Counted from the stretch's first letter, positions 32,194 through 41,600 are shown. The stretch: DNA of 48,209 bases from Clostridia bacterium (GCA_017428525.1 JAFRQQ010000029.1:1-48209), one strand, 5' to 3'. Notes: generated by a model not told the origin, from the sequence alone. Translations and numbers: made by a program.

Positions 32194-35169
32194 TTATTTG
32201 CTTCTGCCGAGGAAGAGAATGGCGGAAACCGCGGCGAAAAACGCGAGCAGAATCAGGAACGCGGTCACGCCGCTGAAACCGATGTCGGTGCAGAACAGCG
32301 CGGCGCTGATGATGCAGCCCAGCGCGCTGAGCAGGATCTGCAGCACGCGGCCCGTGCGGGACTGCGCGCTGATCGAGCAGGCGGCGGCCACGGCGCGCAG
32401 CATGGAGGCCGTGCGCCCGTCGTGTACGATGCCGGCGGGGAGCTTGTCGCACACCGCGTCGCGGCGGCGCTTGAAGAGCTTGCCGCTCACGGCGGAGAGC
32501 ACCTTGAAGGTCTCGGCGGGCAGGTCGAAGCTGCGGGCGATCAGCTCCTCGGTCACGTTGACGTCGTTGCTGCGCACGAGCACCTGCATGCCGTTGTCCT
32601 CCAGCGTTTCAAAATACGGCGCGAGCGCGGCGTCCACGGCGTAGCTGACCACGAACATCGCCACGCACGATTCCTCCACGGCCAGATAAATGATCTTGCG
32701 CCCGCTGTGGGCGTATTTCTCTTCCACGGTTTTGTCCGGCACGCGCACGTTGTGGTGCACCATCAGGTTGCGGTTGCCCATGAGCACCTTCTGCTCGCTG
32801 ATGCGCGCGGAGATGCCGAGCTTATCCTCATAGGTGAGCTCCTTGACCTGCGGGAGCAGATCCTGCCGCCCGTCGATCACATGCTCGAAGCAGTCGCGCA
32901 GCGGCCCGCCGGATTTGATGACCAGCGCCGCGGCGTAGAGCAGCACGCTGTCCATGCGCATGGCGTTGAAGGATTTCATGCCGTGCATGGTGCAGCGGCT
33001 GTGGTCGAAGATGTCGGCAGCGTCCAGCACCACGGCGTTCGCGCCGGCCACGTCTTCAGCGACGGGCACGTTGACGATCATGGTGCCCTCGCTGTTGAGC
33101 GTGCGGTTGTGGATGCGGGAAATGAAGGCGGGGATGAAGCCGATGAAGATCGGCGTACCCAGGCAGAAGGTGCCCGCGATGGCGGACAGACCGATCATGA
33201 TCTTGCCGTTGAGAATGGCGGAAATGATGCCCACAACGATGGAAACGCCGAGCACGATCGGCACAAGCAGGCGGGCCAGACGGTCCTCATCGGGCGTTTC
33301 CTCGGAATTGCGCATGAAATCGGTCGGGAAGGAAACTTTGGAGGAATAGAGCAGTTCGGGATTGCCCATCATCAGGCCGCGCCCGAGCTCAAAGATTTCG
33401 GATTCGTTTTCCAGCGGATGCACCGCATACATATTATGCTCGTATTTGTAGGAGCAGACCTCGAAATTGCCGAGGATCCGCATGGCGTCGAGCTTTTCGG
33501 TCAGCTTCTGGATCACGACGCCGAACACGGCCGCAACCGAGAAGACCGTGGCCTCCGCCGTGGTGCCGCTGGCCATGGCGGCGAATGTATTCTGCAGCAG
33601 CGCGATCACGATTGCGAGGCTGACGGCGCTGTCGGTGGTCGGCCGCAGACGCAGCAGCGCGGAAAGACCGTCCAGGAAGCGGTTGCTGTCCGCGGCGGCG
33701 GCGCCGATGAGCAGCAGCGCGTTGATGACGCACAGCAGCACGGAATTCTGCGCGAAGGGGCCGCTTGTGGCCTGCGAGAGCACGGGGATCAGATTGAACA
33801 TCAGCATCAGCAGCTGAATGCCGCCGACGATGGCCGCGCTGATGGATGCCCGGTTGTTGCGCGCGGTGAGCATCCGGTGGATCGCGGTGCGCTCGGACGG
33901 CGCATTGTATTCCCGCTTGACCGCACGGGGCTGCGGCTCCTGCGTCAGGCGTTCGCGCCAGCTGCGCTTTTTCTCCGCCTTGGCTTCCTTTGCGCGCTCC
34001 TCCGGCGTCGGGGTGAAGTCCGGATCGACGCCGTCAAAGGAGATCTCCTCGGTCAGATGGAAGTTTTTGGCCTTCTCCTTGCGCCGCTCCTGCAGCAGAT
34101 CCTCCACGTCGGTCTCGTCGTCGACCTCCGGCAGGGTTTCCTGATCCGGCGTGTCGAAGCCGGTCAGCACGATCTGACCGTCCACGTTGTCGCCCCGGCG
34201 GGCTTCCTTCTTTTTGACGACGGGCGGCACGATCTGCAGCCGGCGGGTGCGCTGGTCCTCGCGCTCCTTCGCTTCCTCGGCGGCGAGCACCTGCGGCAGC
34301 GGCTCAAGGCCCTGCTCGCCGGCGTCGGCCTGCTCCGGCATGGAAACGACGATGCCGGATTTGTCGACCGGCCCCTCGGGCGCGACCTCCAGCTCCTCCG
34401 GGTCCTCGACCTGAAGCTTGGAGAAGAACCGCGTTTTATAGTCCGCAACGTCCACATGGCCGTTGCTGTCAAGCGTGACGACCTGCGTCTTGCTGCGGCG
34501 GAACAGCTCCTCCGCGGTGGGCAGCTCCGTGGGCGGCAGGGGCCGCGCGGGCGCGGGCTCCTTCGCTTCTGCCGCAGGCTGCGGCGCGGGTTCGGCTGCG
34601 GGTGCGGGCGCTTCGGGCGCGGGACGCACGGGCACGCCGTAGCGCAGCTCGGCGGGCGCCGGAATATCCTCCGGCATCAGGATTGTATCGATTTCAAAAT
34701 CCGCAAAGGCGTCCTCGTCAAACTGTTCAAAGACCTCCTGCCCGTCCATCTCATGCTCGCCGGAATCGGAGGAAATATCCTGCATTTCCGGGCTCGGAAG
34801 GATCGGCGCGACCGTGAAGAGCGCGTCGTCCGGCGCGTCCTCGTCGGCGGTCTCCGCCGCGTCTTCGATGACGGGCGCTTCTTCCGGCGCGGACGTCGGG
34901 AGGACGGAAAACACGCCGGGCAGCAGCTCGGGCTGCGCCGCCGGTTCATCCGGAATCCACGGCTCCGCCGCGACCGAGGGCTCATAATCCTCGCCGACGG
35001 TCTGCGCGATCAGGCGGTCGATCTCGTCCATCGACCAGTCGCGGGCGGGCGTTTCTTCGGCGGCAGGGGTCTCCTGCGGCGTGAGCTCCCCGGTTTCCCG
35101 GGCGCGGCGCACCTCCTCGAGGATGGCGTCGATCGCGTTCAGATCGCCGGCCTCGTGTTTCTCATTCAA
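32194..35169 (-). CDS. Large membrane protein with degenerate P-type ATPase-like core
   Basis: A 991-residue protein. Residues 1 to ~420 are acidic, Pro/Glu/Ala-rich and likely disordered. From ~440 on there are several transmembrane helices (two helix pairs around 445-530, a further pair around 640-690, and a final pair 925-985). Between them lies sequence recalling P-type ATPases: AVVLDAADIF (D716) where DKTGT is expected, EQKVLMGNRNLM like the nucleotide domain VLVGN motif, and AVDAALAPYFETLEDNGMQV then RSNDVN in place of TGDN. Key catalytic residues other than the Asp are lost, so ion pumping is unlikely. It starts just after rlmB. Function unknown. Confidence 0.75.
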   Translation of the reverse strand: MNEKHEAGDLNAIDAILEEVRRARETGELTPQETPAAEETPARDWSMDEIDRLIAQTVGEDYEPSVAAEPWIPDEPAAQPELLPGVFSVLPTSAPEEAPVIEDAAETADEDAPDDALFTVAPILPSPEMQDISSDSGEHEMDGQEVFEQFDEDAFADFEIDTILMPEDIPAPAELRYGVPVRPAPEAPAPAAEPAPQPAAEAKEPAPARPLPPTELPTAEELFRRSKTQVVTLDSNGHVDVADYKTRFFSKLQVEDPEELEVAPEGPVDKSGIVVSMPEQADAGEQGLEPLPQVLAAEEAKEREDQRTRRLQIVPPVVKKKEARRGDNVDGQIVLTGFDTPDQETLPEVDDETDVEDLLQERRKEKAKNFHLTEEISFDGVDPDFTPTPEERAKEAKAEKKRSWRERLTQEPQPRAVKREYNAPSERTAIHRMLTARNNRASISAAIVGGIQLLMLMFNLIPVLSQATSGPFAQNSVLLCVINALLLIGAAAADSNRFLDGLSALLRLRPTTDSAVSLAIVIALLQNTFAAMASGTTAEATVFSVAAVFGVVIQKLTEKLDAMRILGNFEVCSYKYEHNMYAVHPLENESEIFELGRGLMMGNPELLYSSKVSFPTDFMRNSEETPDEDRLARLLVPIVLGVSIVVGIISAILNGKIMIGLSAIAGTFCLGTPIFIGFIPAFISRIHNRTLNSEGTMIVNVPVAEDVAGANAVVLDAADIFDHSRCTMHGMKSFNAMRMDSVLLYAAALVIKSGGPLRDCFEHVIDGRQDLLPQVKELTYEDKLGISARISEQKVLMGNRNLMVHHNVRVPDKTVEEKYAHSGRKIIYLAVEESCVAMFVVSYAVDAALAPYFETLEDNGMQVLVRSNDVNVTEELIARSFDLPAETFKVLSAVSGKLFKRRRDAVCDKLPAGIVHDGRTASMLRAVAAACSISAQSRTGRVLQILLSALGCIISAALFCTDIGFSGVTAFLILLAFFAAVSAILFLGRSK

Positions 35170-35179
35170 CTCAAGTCAC

Positions 35180-35926
35180 CTACCTGTTTTTCGCTATTTC
35201 ATACATAAGGATCCCCGCCGCCACGGAGGCGTTGAGGGAATTGATCTTGCCTTTCATGGGCAGGGAAACGATAAAATCGCATTTTTCGCGCACCAGACGG
35301 CTCAGGCCCCTGCCCTCCGCGCCGATCACCAGCGCGACCTTGCCGCCGTAATCCTGCTGATCCCAGCGCGTGCCGTTCATATCCGCGCCGTAGATCCAGA
35401 AGCCGTCGGCCTTCAGCGCGTCGATCGTCTGCGCCAGATTCGAAACGCGCGCGACGGGCACATATTCGATCGCCCCGGCCGACACCTTGCCGACCGCGTA
35501 GGTCAGCGAAACGCCGCGCCGCTTCGGGATGATGACGCCGTGCACGCCGCAGGCATCCGCCGTGCGCAGGATTGCGCCGAGATTGTGCGGATCCTCCAGC
35601 TCGTCGCAGAGCACGAGGAAGGGCGTCTCGCCGCGTTCTTCCGCCGCCGCGAGCATCTCCGGGATCTCCGCGTAGGTGTGCGCGGCCGCACGCGCGGCAA
35701 TGCCCTGATGGTTTTCGCCGCCGCAGGTCAGGTCGAGCTTGCGCCGGTCGATCTCCTTGATGACGATCTCCTTCTCGCGCGCCTGGGCGATCAGCTTGCC
35801 GATGGAGCCGCTGCGTTCGCCCTTGGCAACGAGCAGCGTATCGATCGCGCGGCCGCTGCGCAGCGCCTCCGCCACGGCATTCCGGCCGATGATCAGCTCC
35901 TGTCGGGATTCGTTTGTATCAGTCAA
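35180..35926 (-). CDS. rlmB: 23S rRNA 2'-O-methyltransferase RlmB-like (TrmH family)
   Basis: A 248-residue SPOUT methyltransferase. An N-terminal substrate-binding domain (IIGRNAVAEALRSGRAIDTL) is followed by the knotted domain with VLCDELEDPHNLGAILRTAD, VIGAEGRGLSRLV and SLPMKGKINSLNASVAAGIL. In E. coli RlmB modifies G2251 in 23S rRNA; clostridial relatives (YacO type) are annotated alike, but the target here is by family only. It is followed by the 991-residue protein gene 10 bases later. Confidence 0.93.
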   Translation of the reverse strand: MTDTNESRQELIIGRNAVAEALRSGRAIDTLLVAKGERSGSIGKLIAQAREKEIVIKEIDRRKLDLTCGGENHQGIAARAAAHTYAEIPEMLAAAEERGETPFLVLCDELEDPHNLGAILRTADACGVHGVIIPKRRGVSLTYAVGKVSAGAIEYVPVARVSNLAQTIDALKADGFWIYGADMNGTRWDQQDYGGKVALVIGAEGRGLSRLVREKCDFIVSLPMKGKINSLNASVAAGILMYEIAKNR

Positions 35927-36100
35927 AGCGACACCTCCGCACGCGCAAGAAGCATATATTTAATATAGTATAGCATAGAAAGAGGGAAAAGAACAGAGGG
36001 AAATCACATTTTTACAAAAATTTTTCCCGCGGCAAAATGCGACGCCTTCCGCCGCGCGGACAGGCTATGATGAAGGAGAAATACAAACGGAGGTACGGCC

Positions 36101-38395
36101 ATGACGGATCAGACAGCGGCGCTGCGGCGCGGCAGCGCGGAAAAAGTGGTGGAGGGCGGCGCGGCGGCGGTGCGCTATACGCTGGATTTCCTGTGCGGCT
36201 TCGTGCTGTCCGGGGCGGCGCTGTTCGGCAGTCCGGTGCCGCTGGCAGTCGGTTTTGCCGCCGCCTGCAGCGGCTGGCAGATGGCTGCCGCGCTCTGCGG
36301 CGCGGCGATCGGCGGCTGGTTCCGGCTCTCGGGCGCGGCGCTGCTGAATCTGCTCGCCCCGCTGTGCGGCGTCTGCATCGTGAAAGCGATCCTGCAGCGC
36401 ACGGGTCTTCTGCGGGCGCAGCGGCGGGCCTGCGCGGCGGCGGCCGCCCTGCTCAGCCTCGGCTGCGGCGTGGCGGTGCTGTTCGGCACGGGGGCCACGC
36501 TCAGCGGCCTGCTGCGCACGGTCTTTGCATCCGGCATCGTCGGCCTGTCCGCGCTGTTCTATACGGATGCGCTTGCGGCGCTGCGGCACGGGCGCGCCCC
36601 GGAAACGCTGGACGCCTACAGTCTGGCCTGCATCGTGCTGAGCCTGTGCACGCTTCTGCTCGGCTTTCTGGAGGTGTCGGTGCACGGCTTTCGTCCGGCG
36701 CGGTGCTTCGGCGCGTTTCTGGTGCTCGGCGCGGCGGATCTGTTTGCGGCCGAGGGCGGCAGCATCGCGGGCATCGCATTCGGCGCGAGCGTGGCGGTTT
36801 CCGGCGCCGGCGTCGCCCCGGCGCTCAATTGCGGGCTCTGCGGGCTGACCGCGGGCCTGTTTGCGCGGTGGGGACGGCTGCCCTGCCTGCTGGCCTTCCT
36901 GCTCACCGCGGCAGCGGCGGCGCTGCTGGACGGCACGGCGGACGGCGCGGCGGTCTTTGCCGAAACGGCGGTTGCCGGACTGGCGTTCGCGCTGATCCCC
37001 GCCCGTCGTCTGCGGCGGCTGAAACAGCGGCTGGACCGCCCGCGGGCAACGCATTTAGAGGGCGAATTCGAAGCGGCCGGCGCGCGTATGGCGCTGGCAG
37101 CGGAGGCCGTCGGCAGCGTGACCGGCTGCGTGCAGTCCGTGGCCGCCGGCGTGGAGGCCCTTGCGCCCTCGCGGGACATGCTGATCCGCATGCGTCTGCG
37201 GGAACGGGTCTGCAGCGGGTGCCCGCTGGACGGTGCGCAGTGCCCGGAAAACGGGGCGCTGGAAGCGATGACGGAAAAGCGGTCGCACGGCGCGCGCCCG
37301 GACCCGGCGGAGCTGCCGGCGGAATTTCTGGCCGCCTGCCCCAACGTGCCGCAGCTGCTGCGGCAGCTGGATCGCATCTATGCCGGGCAGCAGGCGCTGC
37401 AGGCGCAGCAGCTCAGCGCCGCCCGCTGCCGCGAGATCGTCTGCGGACAGTTTGACTGGGCCGCCGCCCTGTTGCGGGAGCTTTCGGCGGAGCTGGAGGC
37501 GAACGCAAACGTGCTCTGCGCAAAGGAACGCGCCGCATCGCGTGTATTCGACGCCTGGGAATTCTCCGCGCCGTCCGTGCGCTGCGTGCGTGCGGCCTCT
37601 GGCGCGCTGACGCTCACCTGCTGCACGGCGCGCATCCCCGCCGGGGTCAGTCTGACCCGGCTGACGGCGGCGCTCTCGAGCGCGCTGGAGGTGCGCCTGG
37701 CCCCGCCGCAGATCCGGCAGACGGCGGACGGGCAGCGCCTGACGTTTCGGCAGCAGGCGCAGTTTCGCGTGCGCACGGCGACAGCCGGCGCGGGCTGCGG
37801 GGGACGGCCGGTCAGCGGCGACTATGCGGCGCAGCTGCAATGCGGCGAAACGCTGTATCTTCTGCTCAGCGACGGCATGGGGACCGGCGGCCGGGCGGCG
37901 GTGGACGCCGCGATGACCGTGGAGCTGTTTGCCCGGATGCTGCGCGGCGGCATCAGTCCGGACAGCGCGCTGGCGATCGTCAACGCCGCGCTGACCGTGC
38001 GCGCGCAGGAGGAGGCGCTTGCCACGCTGGATGTTGCGGCCTTCGACCTGCTGACCGGGCAGGTGACGCTGCTCAAGGCCGGCGCCGCGGAGTCCTTTTA
38101 TTCCGTGGGCAGCAGCGTGCGGCGCGTGGAGCAGCCCTCCACGCCGCTGGGCATCCTCAGCAGCGCGACCTTTGCCCGCACCGCGCTGCAGCTGCGCGGC
38201 GGGGATGTGCTCGCGATGGTCAGCGACGGGACGGTCGCCTGCGGCAGCGACGCTTTCTGCAGCTGTCTGCGCGCGCACCGTCACGCGCCCGTGCCGGAGG
38301 ATCTGGCGAATCTGCTGCTTGCGCAGGCGCAGGCGGCGTGCGGCGGCGACGCGGACGATATGACCGTGATCGTCGCGCAGGTGGAGGAATTGTGA
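36101..38395 (+). CDS. spoIIE: Stage II sporulation protein E (SpoIIE)
   Basis: A 764-residue membrane phosphatase. About ten hydrophobic helices fill residues ~25-310, a regulatory domain with cysteine cluster CSGCPLDGAQCPENG follows, and the C-terminal PP2C domain has LLLSDGMGTG (D about 590) and DADDMTVIVAQ near the end. SpoIIE dephosphorylates SpoIIAA, activating sigma-F in the forespore. The ATG at 36101 follows CGGAGG. A TATGAT -10 candidate is at 36066-36071 without a clear -35, as might be expected of a Spo0A-activated promoter. Strong evidence for a sporulating host. Confidence 0.96.
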   Translation: MTDQTAALRRGSAEKVVEGGAAAVRYTLDFLCGFVLSGAALFGSPVPLAVGFAAACSGWQMAAALCGAAIGGWFRLSGAALLNLLAPLCGVCIVKAILQRTGLLRAQRRACAAAAALLSLGCGVAVLFGTGATLSGLLRTVFASGIVGLSALFYTDALAALRHGRAPETLDAYSLACIVLSLCTLLLGFLEVSVHGFRPARCFGAFLVLGAADLFAAEGGSIAGIAFGASVAVSGAGVAPALNCGLCGLTAGLFARWGRLPCLLAFLLTAAAAALLDGTADGAAVFAETAVAGLAFALIPARRLRRLKQRLDRPRATHLEGEFEAAGARMALAAEAVGSVTGCVQSVAAGVEALAPSRDMLIRMRLRERVCSGCPLDGAQCPENGALEAMTEKRSHGARPDPAELPAEFLAACPNVPQLLRQLDRIYAGQQALQAQQLSAARCREIVCGQFDWAAALLRELSAELEANANVLCAKERAASRVFDAWEFSAPSVRCVRAASGALTLTCCTARIPAGVSLTRLTAALSSALEVRLAPPQIRQTADGQRLTFRQQAQFRVRTATAGAGCGGRPVSGDYAAQLQCGETLYLLLSDGMGTGGRAAVDAAMTVELFARMLRGGISPDSALAIVNAALTVRAQEEALATLDVAAFDLLTGQVTLLKAGAAESFYSVGSSVRRVEQPSTPLGILSSATFARTALQLRGGDVLAMVSDGTVACGSDAFCSCLRAHRHAPVPEDLANLLLAQAQAACGGDADDMTVIVAQVEEL

Positions 38396-38413
38396 TCCGC
38401 GCGTGCCCCGCGC

Positions 38414-38445
38414 TTGCATTTTCGGCCGGACTGTGCTAGGATAAT
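38414..38445 (+). promoter_or_regulatory. Promoter of the hemolysin III-like gene
   Basis: TTGCAT (38414-38419) and TAGGAT (38437-38442) with 17 bases between; the -10 is extended by ATAATA. It lies 40 bases before the gene start. Confidence 0.6.
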
Positions 38446-38484
38446 AGCATTCTTGATTCTTCTTCGGACGGGACGGTGAACGGC

Positions 38485-39156
38485 ATGCAGCGACCGGCGG
38501 CGGTGACGCTGGTGGAATATTCCGCGTCGCAGGAGCGCGCAAACTGCCTGACCCATGCGGTCGGCGCGGTGTGCGCGGCCGTCTGCTTTGCGGCGGCGCT
38601 GATAAAAACCGTGCCGACGGGCAGCGCCCGCAGGATCGACGCGGCAGCGGTTTACTGCGCGGCGTTTCTTGCCGTTTACACGATCTCGGCCGTCTATCAC
38701 GGTCTGCCGCCCGGCGACGCCAAACGCACGGCGCGGCGGCTCGATCACATGGCGATCCCGCTGCTGCTGGCCGGCACGGCGACGCCCTGCGCGATGATTT
38801 CGCTCCACCGCGTATCGCCGGCGACCGGGACGGCGGTCTTTGTCATCGCCTGGGTCTGCGCGGCGTTCGGCGTCGGCTCCAAGCTGTTTCTGTTTGAAAG
38901 CAAACTGTTCAAGACGCTGTGCATGGTCGTGTATTTCACGGGCGGGGCGGTGATGATGCTGCTCGCGGTGCCGCTGCTCGGGCAGATCGACCGTACGGCC
39001 TTTCTGCTGCTGGCGGCCGGCTGCCTGCTCTATGCCGCCGGCGCGGTCTTCTGCCGCATCGGCATGCGCCGCCCGTGGTTCCACACGGCGTTTCATGTGC
39101 TGGTCCTCGCAGGCAGCCTCGTGCAGTTCGGGGTCATTTATCATTATGTTTTATGA
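38485..39156 (+). CDS. Hemolysin III / PAQR-family membrane protein
   Basis: A 223-residue protein with seven transmembrane helices. PAQR/HlyIII family motifs include SAVYHG after helix 2, RRLDHMAIPLLLAGT and the C-terminal HTAFHVLVLAGS; the conserved Ser, His and Asp residues are proposed to bind zinc and support hydrolase-type chemistry. Whether such proteins are cytolytic is doubtful; many are related to YqfA. ATG at 38485 follows GGTGA by 5 bases; GTG at 38476 is the alternative and would add three residues. Confidence 0.9.
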   Translation: MQRPAAVTLVEYSASQERANCLTHAVGAVCAAVCFAAALIKTVPTGSARRIDAAAVYCAAFLAVYTISAVYHGLPPGDAKRTARRLDHMAIPLLLAGTATPCAMISLHRVSPATGTAVFVIAWVCAAFGVGSKLFLFESKLFKTLCMVVYFTGGAVMMLLAVPLLGQIDRTAFLLLAAGCLLYAAGAVFCRIGMRRPWFHTAFHVLVLAGSLVQFGVIYHYVL

Positions 39157-39174
39157 TTAATAACTATTAATATT

Positions 39175-39247
39175 ATGAAGAAGGAATGAGGAAGGAGAAA
39201 TATCGGAAAATGAGGAATCAGGAATGAGGAAGGAGGAATGAAGGGTG
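39175..39247. repeat. GA-rich AATGAGGAAGGAG repeat
   Basis: Repeated GGAATGAGGAAGGAG units; GGAATGAGGAAGGAGGAATG recurs at 15660-15680 downstream of the LRR gene, also just after a coding region. It looks like a dispersed intergenic repeat. Confidence 0.7.
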
Positions 39248-39354
39248 GGCTGCGCCCACACCCGCCCCTTCCTGCCGCCGGTAGATTGTTCCGAATCCGT
39301 CTGGCTGCATCCGCATCCGCCGCCCGTCTGCCCCCGTCAACCGAACCGTCTCTC

Positions 39355-39378
39355 ACCGCGCCCGGGCGCGGTTTTTTT
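39355..39378 (+). terminator. Terminator after the hemolysin III-like gene
   Basis: A perfect palindrome ACCGCGCCCGGGCGCGGT (39355-39372) followed by a run of T. It is about 200 bases past the gene stop. Confidence 0.8.
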
Positions 39379-39562
39379 GTCGCATTTTCGGGACTGCGCG
39401 CGCCCTCCCGCCGCCTCCCGCGTCGTCTCCCGTGTCATTCTTCACGCCCCCTCCCGCACCGGCCTGCGCGCCTCCCGTTCCGTCCTGCACGCCTCCGTCC
39501 GCCAGCGTTTTTGTCAAATCCCGCCACGCCGCCGCATAGAATGGGGGAGAGGAGATGATGCC

Positions 39563-39835
39563 ATGAACTGCTGCGTGACGGATCTGCGCTGCAAGGAAGT
39601 GATCTGCCAATCGGACGGCGAACGGCTCGGCTTCGTGGGCGAGGTGGAGGTGGACACCTGCACCGGCCGGGTGGCGGCGATCCTGATTTTCGGTCCGCCG
39701 AAATATTTCGGCTGCTTCGGCCCGCGCGAGCGCATCCGCATCTACTGGGAGGAGATCGACGTGATCGGCCCGGATACGATCCTGGTCAGCCATGCGCGCA
39801 GGGAACCGCGTCCGCCCGGCAGACCGCGCCGCTGA
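39563..39835 (+). CDS. YlmC/YmxH-family sporulation-associated protein (PRC-barrel)
   Basis: A 90-residue protein with the PRC-barrel-like pattern of this family: LRCKEVICQSDGERLGFVGE then VDTCTGRVAAILI and IYWEEIDVIGPDTILV. Family members are small conserved Firmicute proteins linked to sporulation, function not defined. ATG at 39563 follows GAGGAG. A longer open frame upstream has no ribosome binding site and is noise. Confidence 0.88.
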   Translation: MNCCVTDLRCKEVICQSDGERLGFVGEVEVDTCTGRVAAILIFGPPKYFGCFGPRERIRIYWEEIDVIGPDTILVSHARREPRPPGRPRR

Positions 39836-39850
39836 ATTCGTCATTTTAGC

Positions 39851-39870
39851 CAAAAACGGGGTCCGTTTTT
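39851..39870 (+). terminator. Terminator after the YlmC-like gene
   Basis: AAAAACGG / CCGTTTTT with a 3-base loop and T-rich end, 16 bases after the stop codon. Confidence 0.65.
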
Positions 39871-39909
39871 AGGCGGTTTTGTAATCTATAAAATTGTGTG
39901 AAGAAATGG

Positions 39910-39915
39910 TATAAT
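39910..39915 (+). promoter_or_regulatory. -10 box of the MFS transporter gene
   Basis: A perfect TATAAT with an upstream TGG, 32 bases before the ATG at 39947; no good -35 is visible at the usual distance. Confidence 0.6.
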
Positions 39916-39946
39916 AGACACAACCATATTGTGAAGGAGACGGATC

Positions 39947-41509
39947 ATGAAGAATCAAGACGCCGCCGCAAAACCGGCGGAAAAACTGAATTATCCACGA
40001 ACATTTCTGATCGGCTTCGGCTTCATGGGCTGCATGGCGCTCTGGTCGGTTTATAACTCTTACGTCCCCGTGATCCTGCGCGGCAAGCTGTCCGAGGTGT
40101 TTGCGGGCGACGGCGCATTCGCCACCTACCTGCACGGCCACAGCTGGCTCGCCTGGCTGACCGTGCCGCTGATCGTGAACGCGATCATGACGATCGACAA
40201 TGTGTTCGGCGTGATCTTCCAGCCGTATTTCGGCAAGAAGAGCGACCATACCCACACCAAAATGGGCAAGCGCATGCCGTATATCCTCGTGTTCCTGCCG
40301 CTGTGCGCGCTCGCGTTCTGCTTCATTCCCGTGGCCGCGACCGTCAAGGCGGTCGGCCTGAGCATCCTGCTGATGATGTCGGTCATCATCTGCTTCAACT
40401 TCATGATGTCCATCTGGCGTTCGCCCGTCGTTTCGCTCATGCCGGACTTCACGCCCTCGCACCTGCAGAGCGACGCCAACGCCGTGATCAACATCATGGG
40501 CGGCGTCGGTCAGATGGTCGGCTTCGTGGTCGGCATCATCGCCTCCACGGTGATCGGTCTGCTGGGCTTTACGCAGATGAGCGAAGCGCTCAAGGCGAGC
40601 AAAAACGAGCTGGGGCAGATCGTGGACGACGCGGGCAATCTGGTGCTCAACGCCGCCGGCGAGCCGCAGTATATCAACTATACGCCCGTCTTCGTCGTCA
40701 CGGCGACGATCTCCGTGCTGTGCCTGGTCGTGCTCACGATTTTCTACGTCAGAAACAGAAAGTACGATCTGTCCGCGCAGGTCGGCTTCCAGGAAACGGA
40801 CACGACGGAAAACAAGAAAAAGAATAAGATCAAGATCAAGAATCTGCCGATCACCAAGGAAGAAAAGCGCAGCCTGCTGATCATGCTCGCCGCCCTCTTC
40901 CTGATCAACAACGCGACCGAGGCGATCGTGTCGAACTTCACCAACTTCGCGGATGATACGCTCCACGTGCCCGCGATTTATTCCACGCTGATGATGGCGG
41001 TCTTTGCCGTGTCGCTCGCGGCGTTCGGCATCCCGGCCGGCGTCATGGGCAGAAAGCTCGGCAGAAAGAAGACGATCATGATCGGTCTGGCCGGCATCGT
41101 TGCGATGTTTGCGGTGTATCTGACCGTGTCGCAGATCCTGCCCAGCAAGAACGACGGCTCCGTGAACACCTTCACCTGGGTGATCCTCTGGATCGCGCTG
41201 GTGGTCGGCGGCGCGGCGGTCGGCTGCATCAACATCAACACCCTGCCGCTCGTGCTCGCCATCGGCGGCCGCGAGTATGTGGGCACCTTCACCGGCTATT
41301 ACTACACGGCGACGATGTCCGCTTCCGTGACCGGCCCCATCCTCTGCGGCCTTGTGATCGGCCTGTTCAAGGAGGATTACAACTACATGTTCCTCTTCTG
41401 CGCGGTCATGTTTGCCATCGGCCTTGCGGTCATCTCGCAGGTCCGCCACGGCGAAACCTCCAAGGACGATGAGGAATGGCTGAAGGAAGCGGTGGACAAC
41501 GCCGATTAA
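39947..41509 (+). CDS. MFS transporter, SLC45/sugar-carrier-like
   Basis: A 520-residue carrier with about twelve transmembrane helices in two halves. The N-terminal half carries FGVIFQPYFGKKSDHTHTKM then GKRMPYIL (an MFS A-type motif, with G-K-R-x-P-Y like sucrose carriers of the SLC45/GPH type); a charged loop (KKKNKIKIKNLPITKEEKRS) joins the halves. A second such motif lies at GRKLGRKKTIM. Substrate not determinable; a sugar or sugar conjugate is likely from the family. ATG at 39947 follows AAGGAGA. It appears to be a single gene with its own promoter and terminator. Confidence 0.9.
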   Translation: MKNQDAAAKPAEKLNYPRTFLIGFGFMGCMALWSVYNSYVPVILRGKLSEVFAGDGAFATYLHGHSWLAWLTVPLIVNAIMTIDNVFGVIFQPYFGKKSDHTHTKMGKRMPYILVFLPLCALAFCFIPVAATVKAVGLSILLMMSVIICFNFMMSIWRSPVVSLMPDFTPSHLQSDANAVINIMGGVGQMVGFVVGIIASTVIGLLGFTQMSEALKASKNELGQIVDDAGNLVLNAAGEPQYINYTPVFVVTATISVLCLVVLTIFYVRNRKYDLSAQVGFQETDTTENKKKNKIKIKNLPITKEEKRSLLIMLAALFLINNATEAIVSNFTNFADDTLHVPAIYSTLMMAVFAVSLAAFGIPAGVMGRKLGRKKTIMIGLAGIVAMFAVYLTVSQILPSKNDGSVNTFTWVILWIALVVGGAAVGCININTLPLVLAIGGREYVGTFTGYYYTATMSASVTGPILCGLVIGLFKEDYNYMFLFCAVMFAIGLAVISQVRHGETSKDDEEWLKEAVDNAD

Positions 41510-41574
41510 ACCCCGAACCTGATTCTGCGGCGGAAGATGCCCTTTCCGCCGCACCATACATCCTTCTATCGCAG

Positions 41575-41600
41575 ACGGCGCCGGGATTCCCGGCGCCGTT
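41575..41600 (+). terminator. Terminator after the MFS gene
   Basis: ACGGCGCCGGGA / TCCCGGCGCCGT is a strong stem, with another (GCGGCGGAA / TTTCCGCCGC, 41527-41553) just upstream. The T run is weak. Confidence 0.6.

Larger units (their letters stand above)
39157..39562. other. Intergenic region with GA-rich repeat and terminator
   Basis: 406 bases. 39175-39245 is a purine-rich stretch of AATGAGGAAGGAG-type units, the last of which (39224-39247) matches 15661-15684. After this come C-rich sequence, a strong terminator at 39355-39378 and pyrimidine-rich DNA to the next gene. No believable gene. Confidence 0.65.

Noticed and set aside
32071..35208. A 1045-codon plus-strand frame opposite the P-type-ATPase-like gene
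   Set aside because: Antisense shadow; the minus-strand frame has coherent transmembrane helices and sense composition, while this one is His/Gln/Arg-rich noise.
39245..39562. Coding extension upstream of the YlmC-like gene
   Set aside because: The open frame crosses a terminator and low-complexity sequence without a ribosome binding site; the ATG at 39563 has one.
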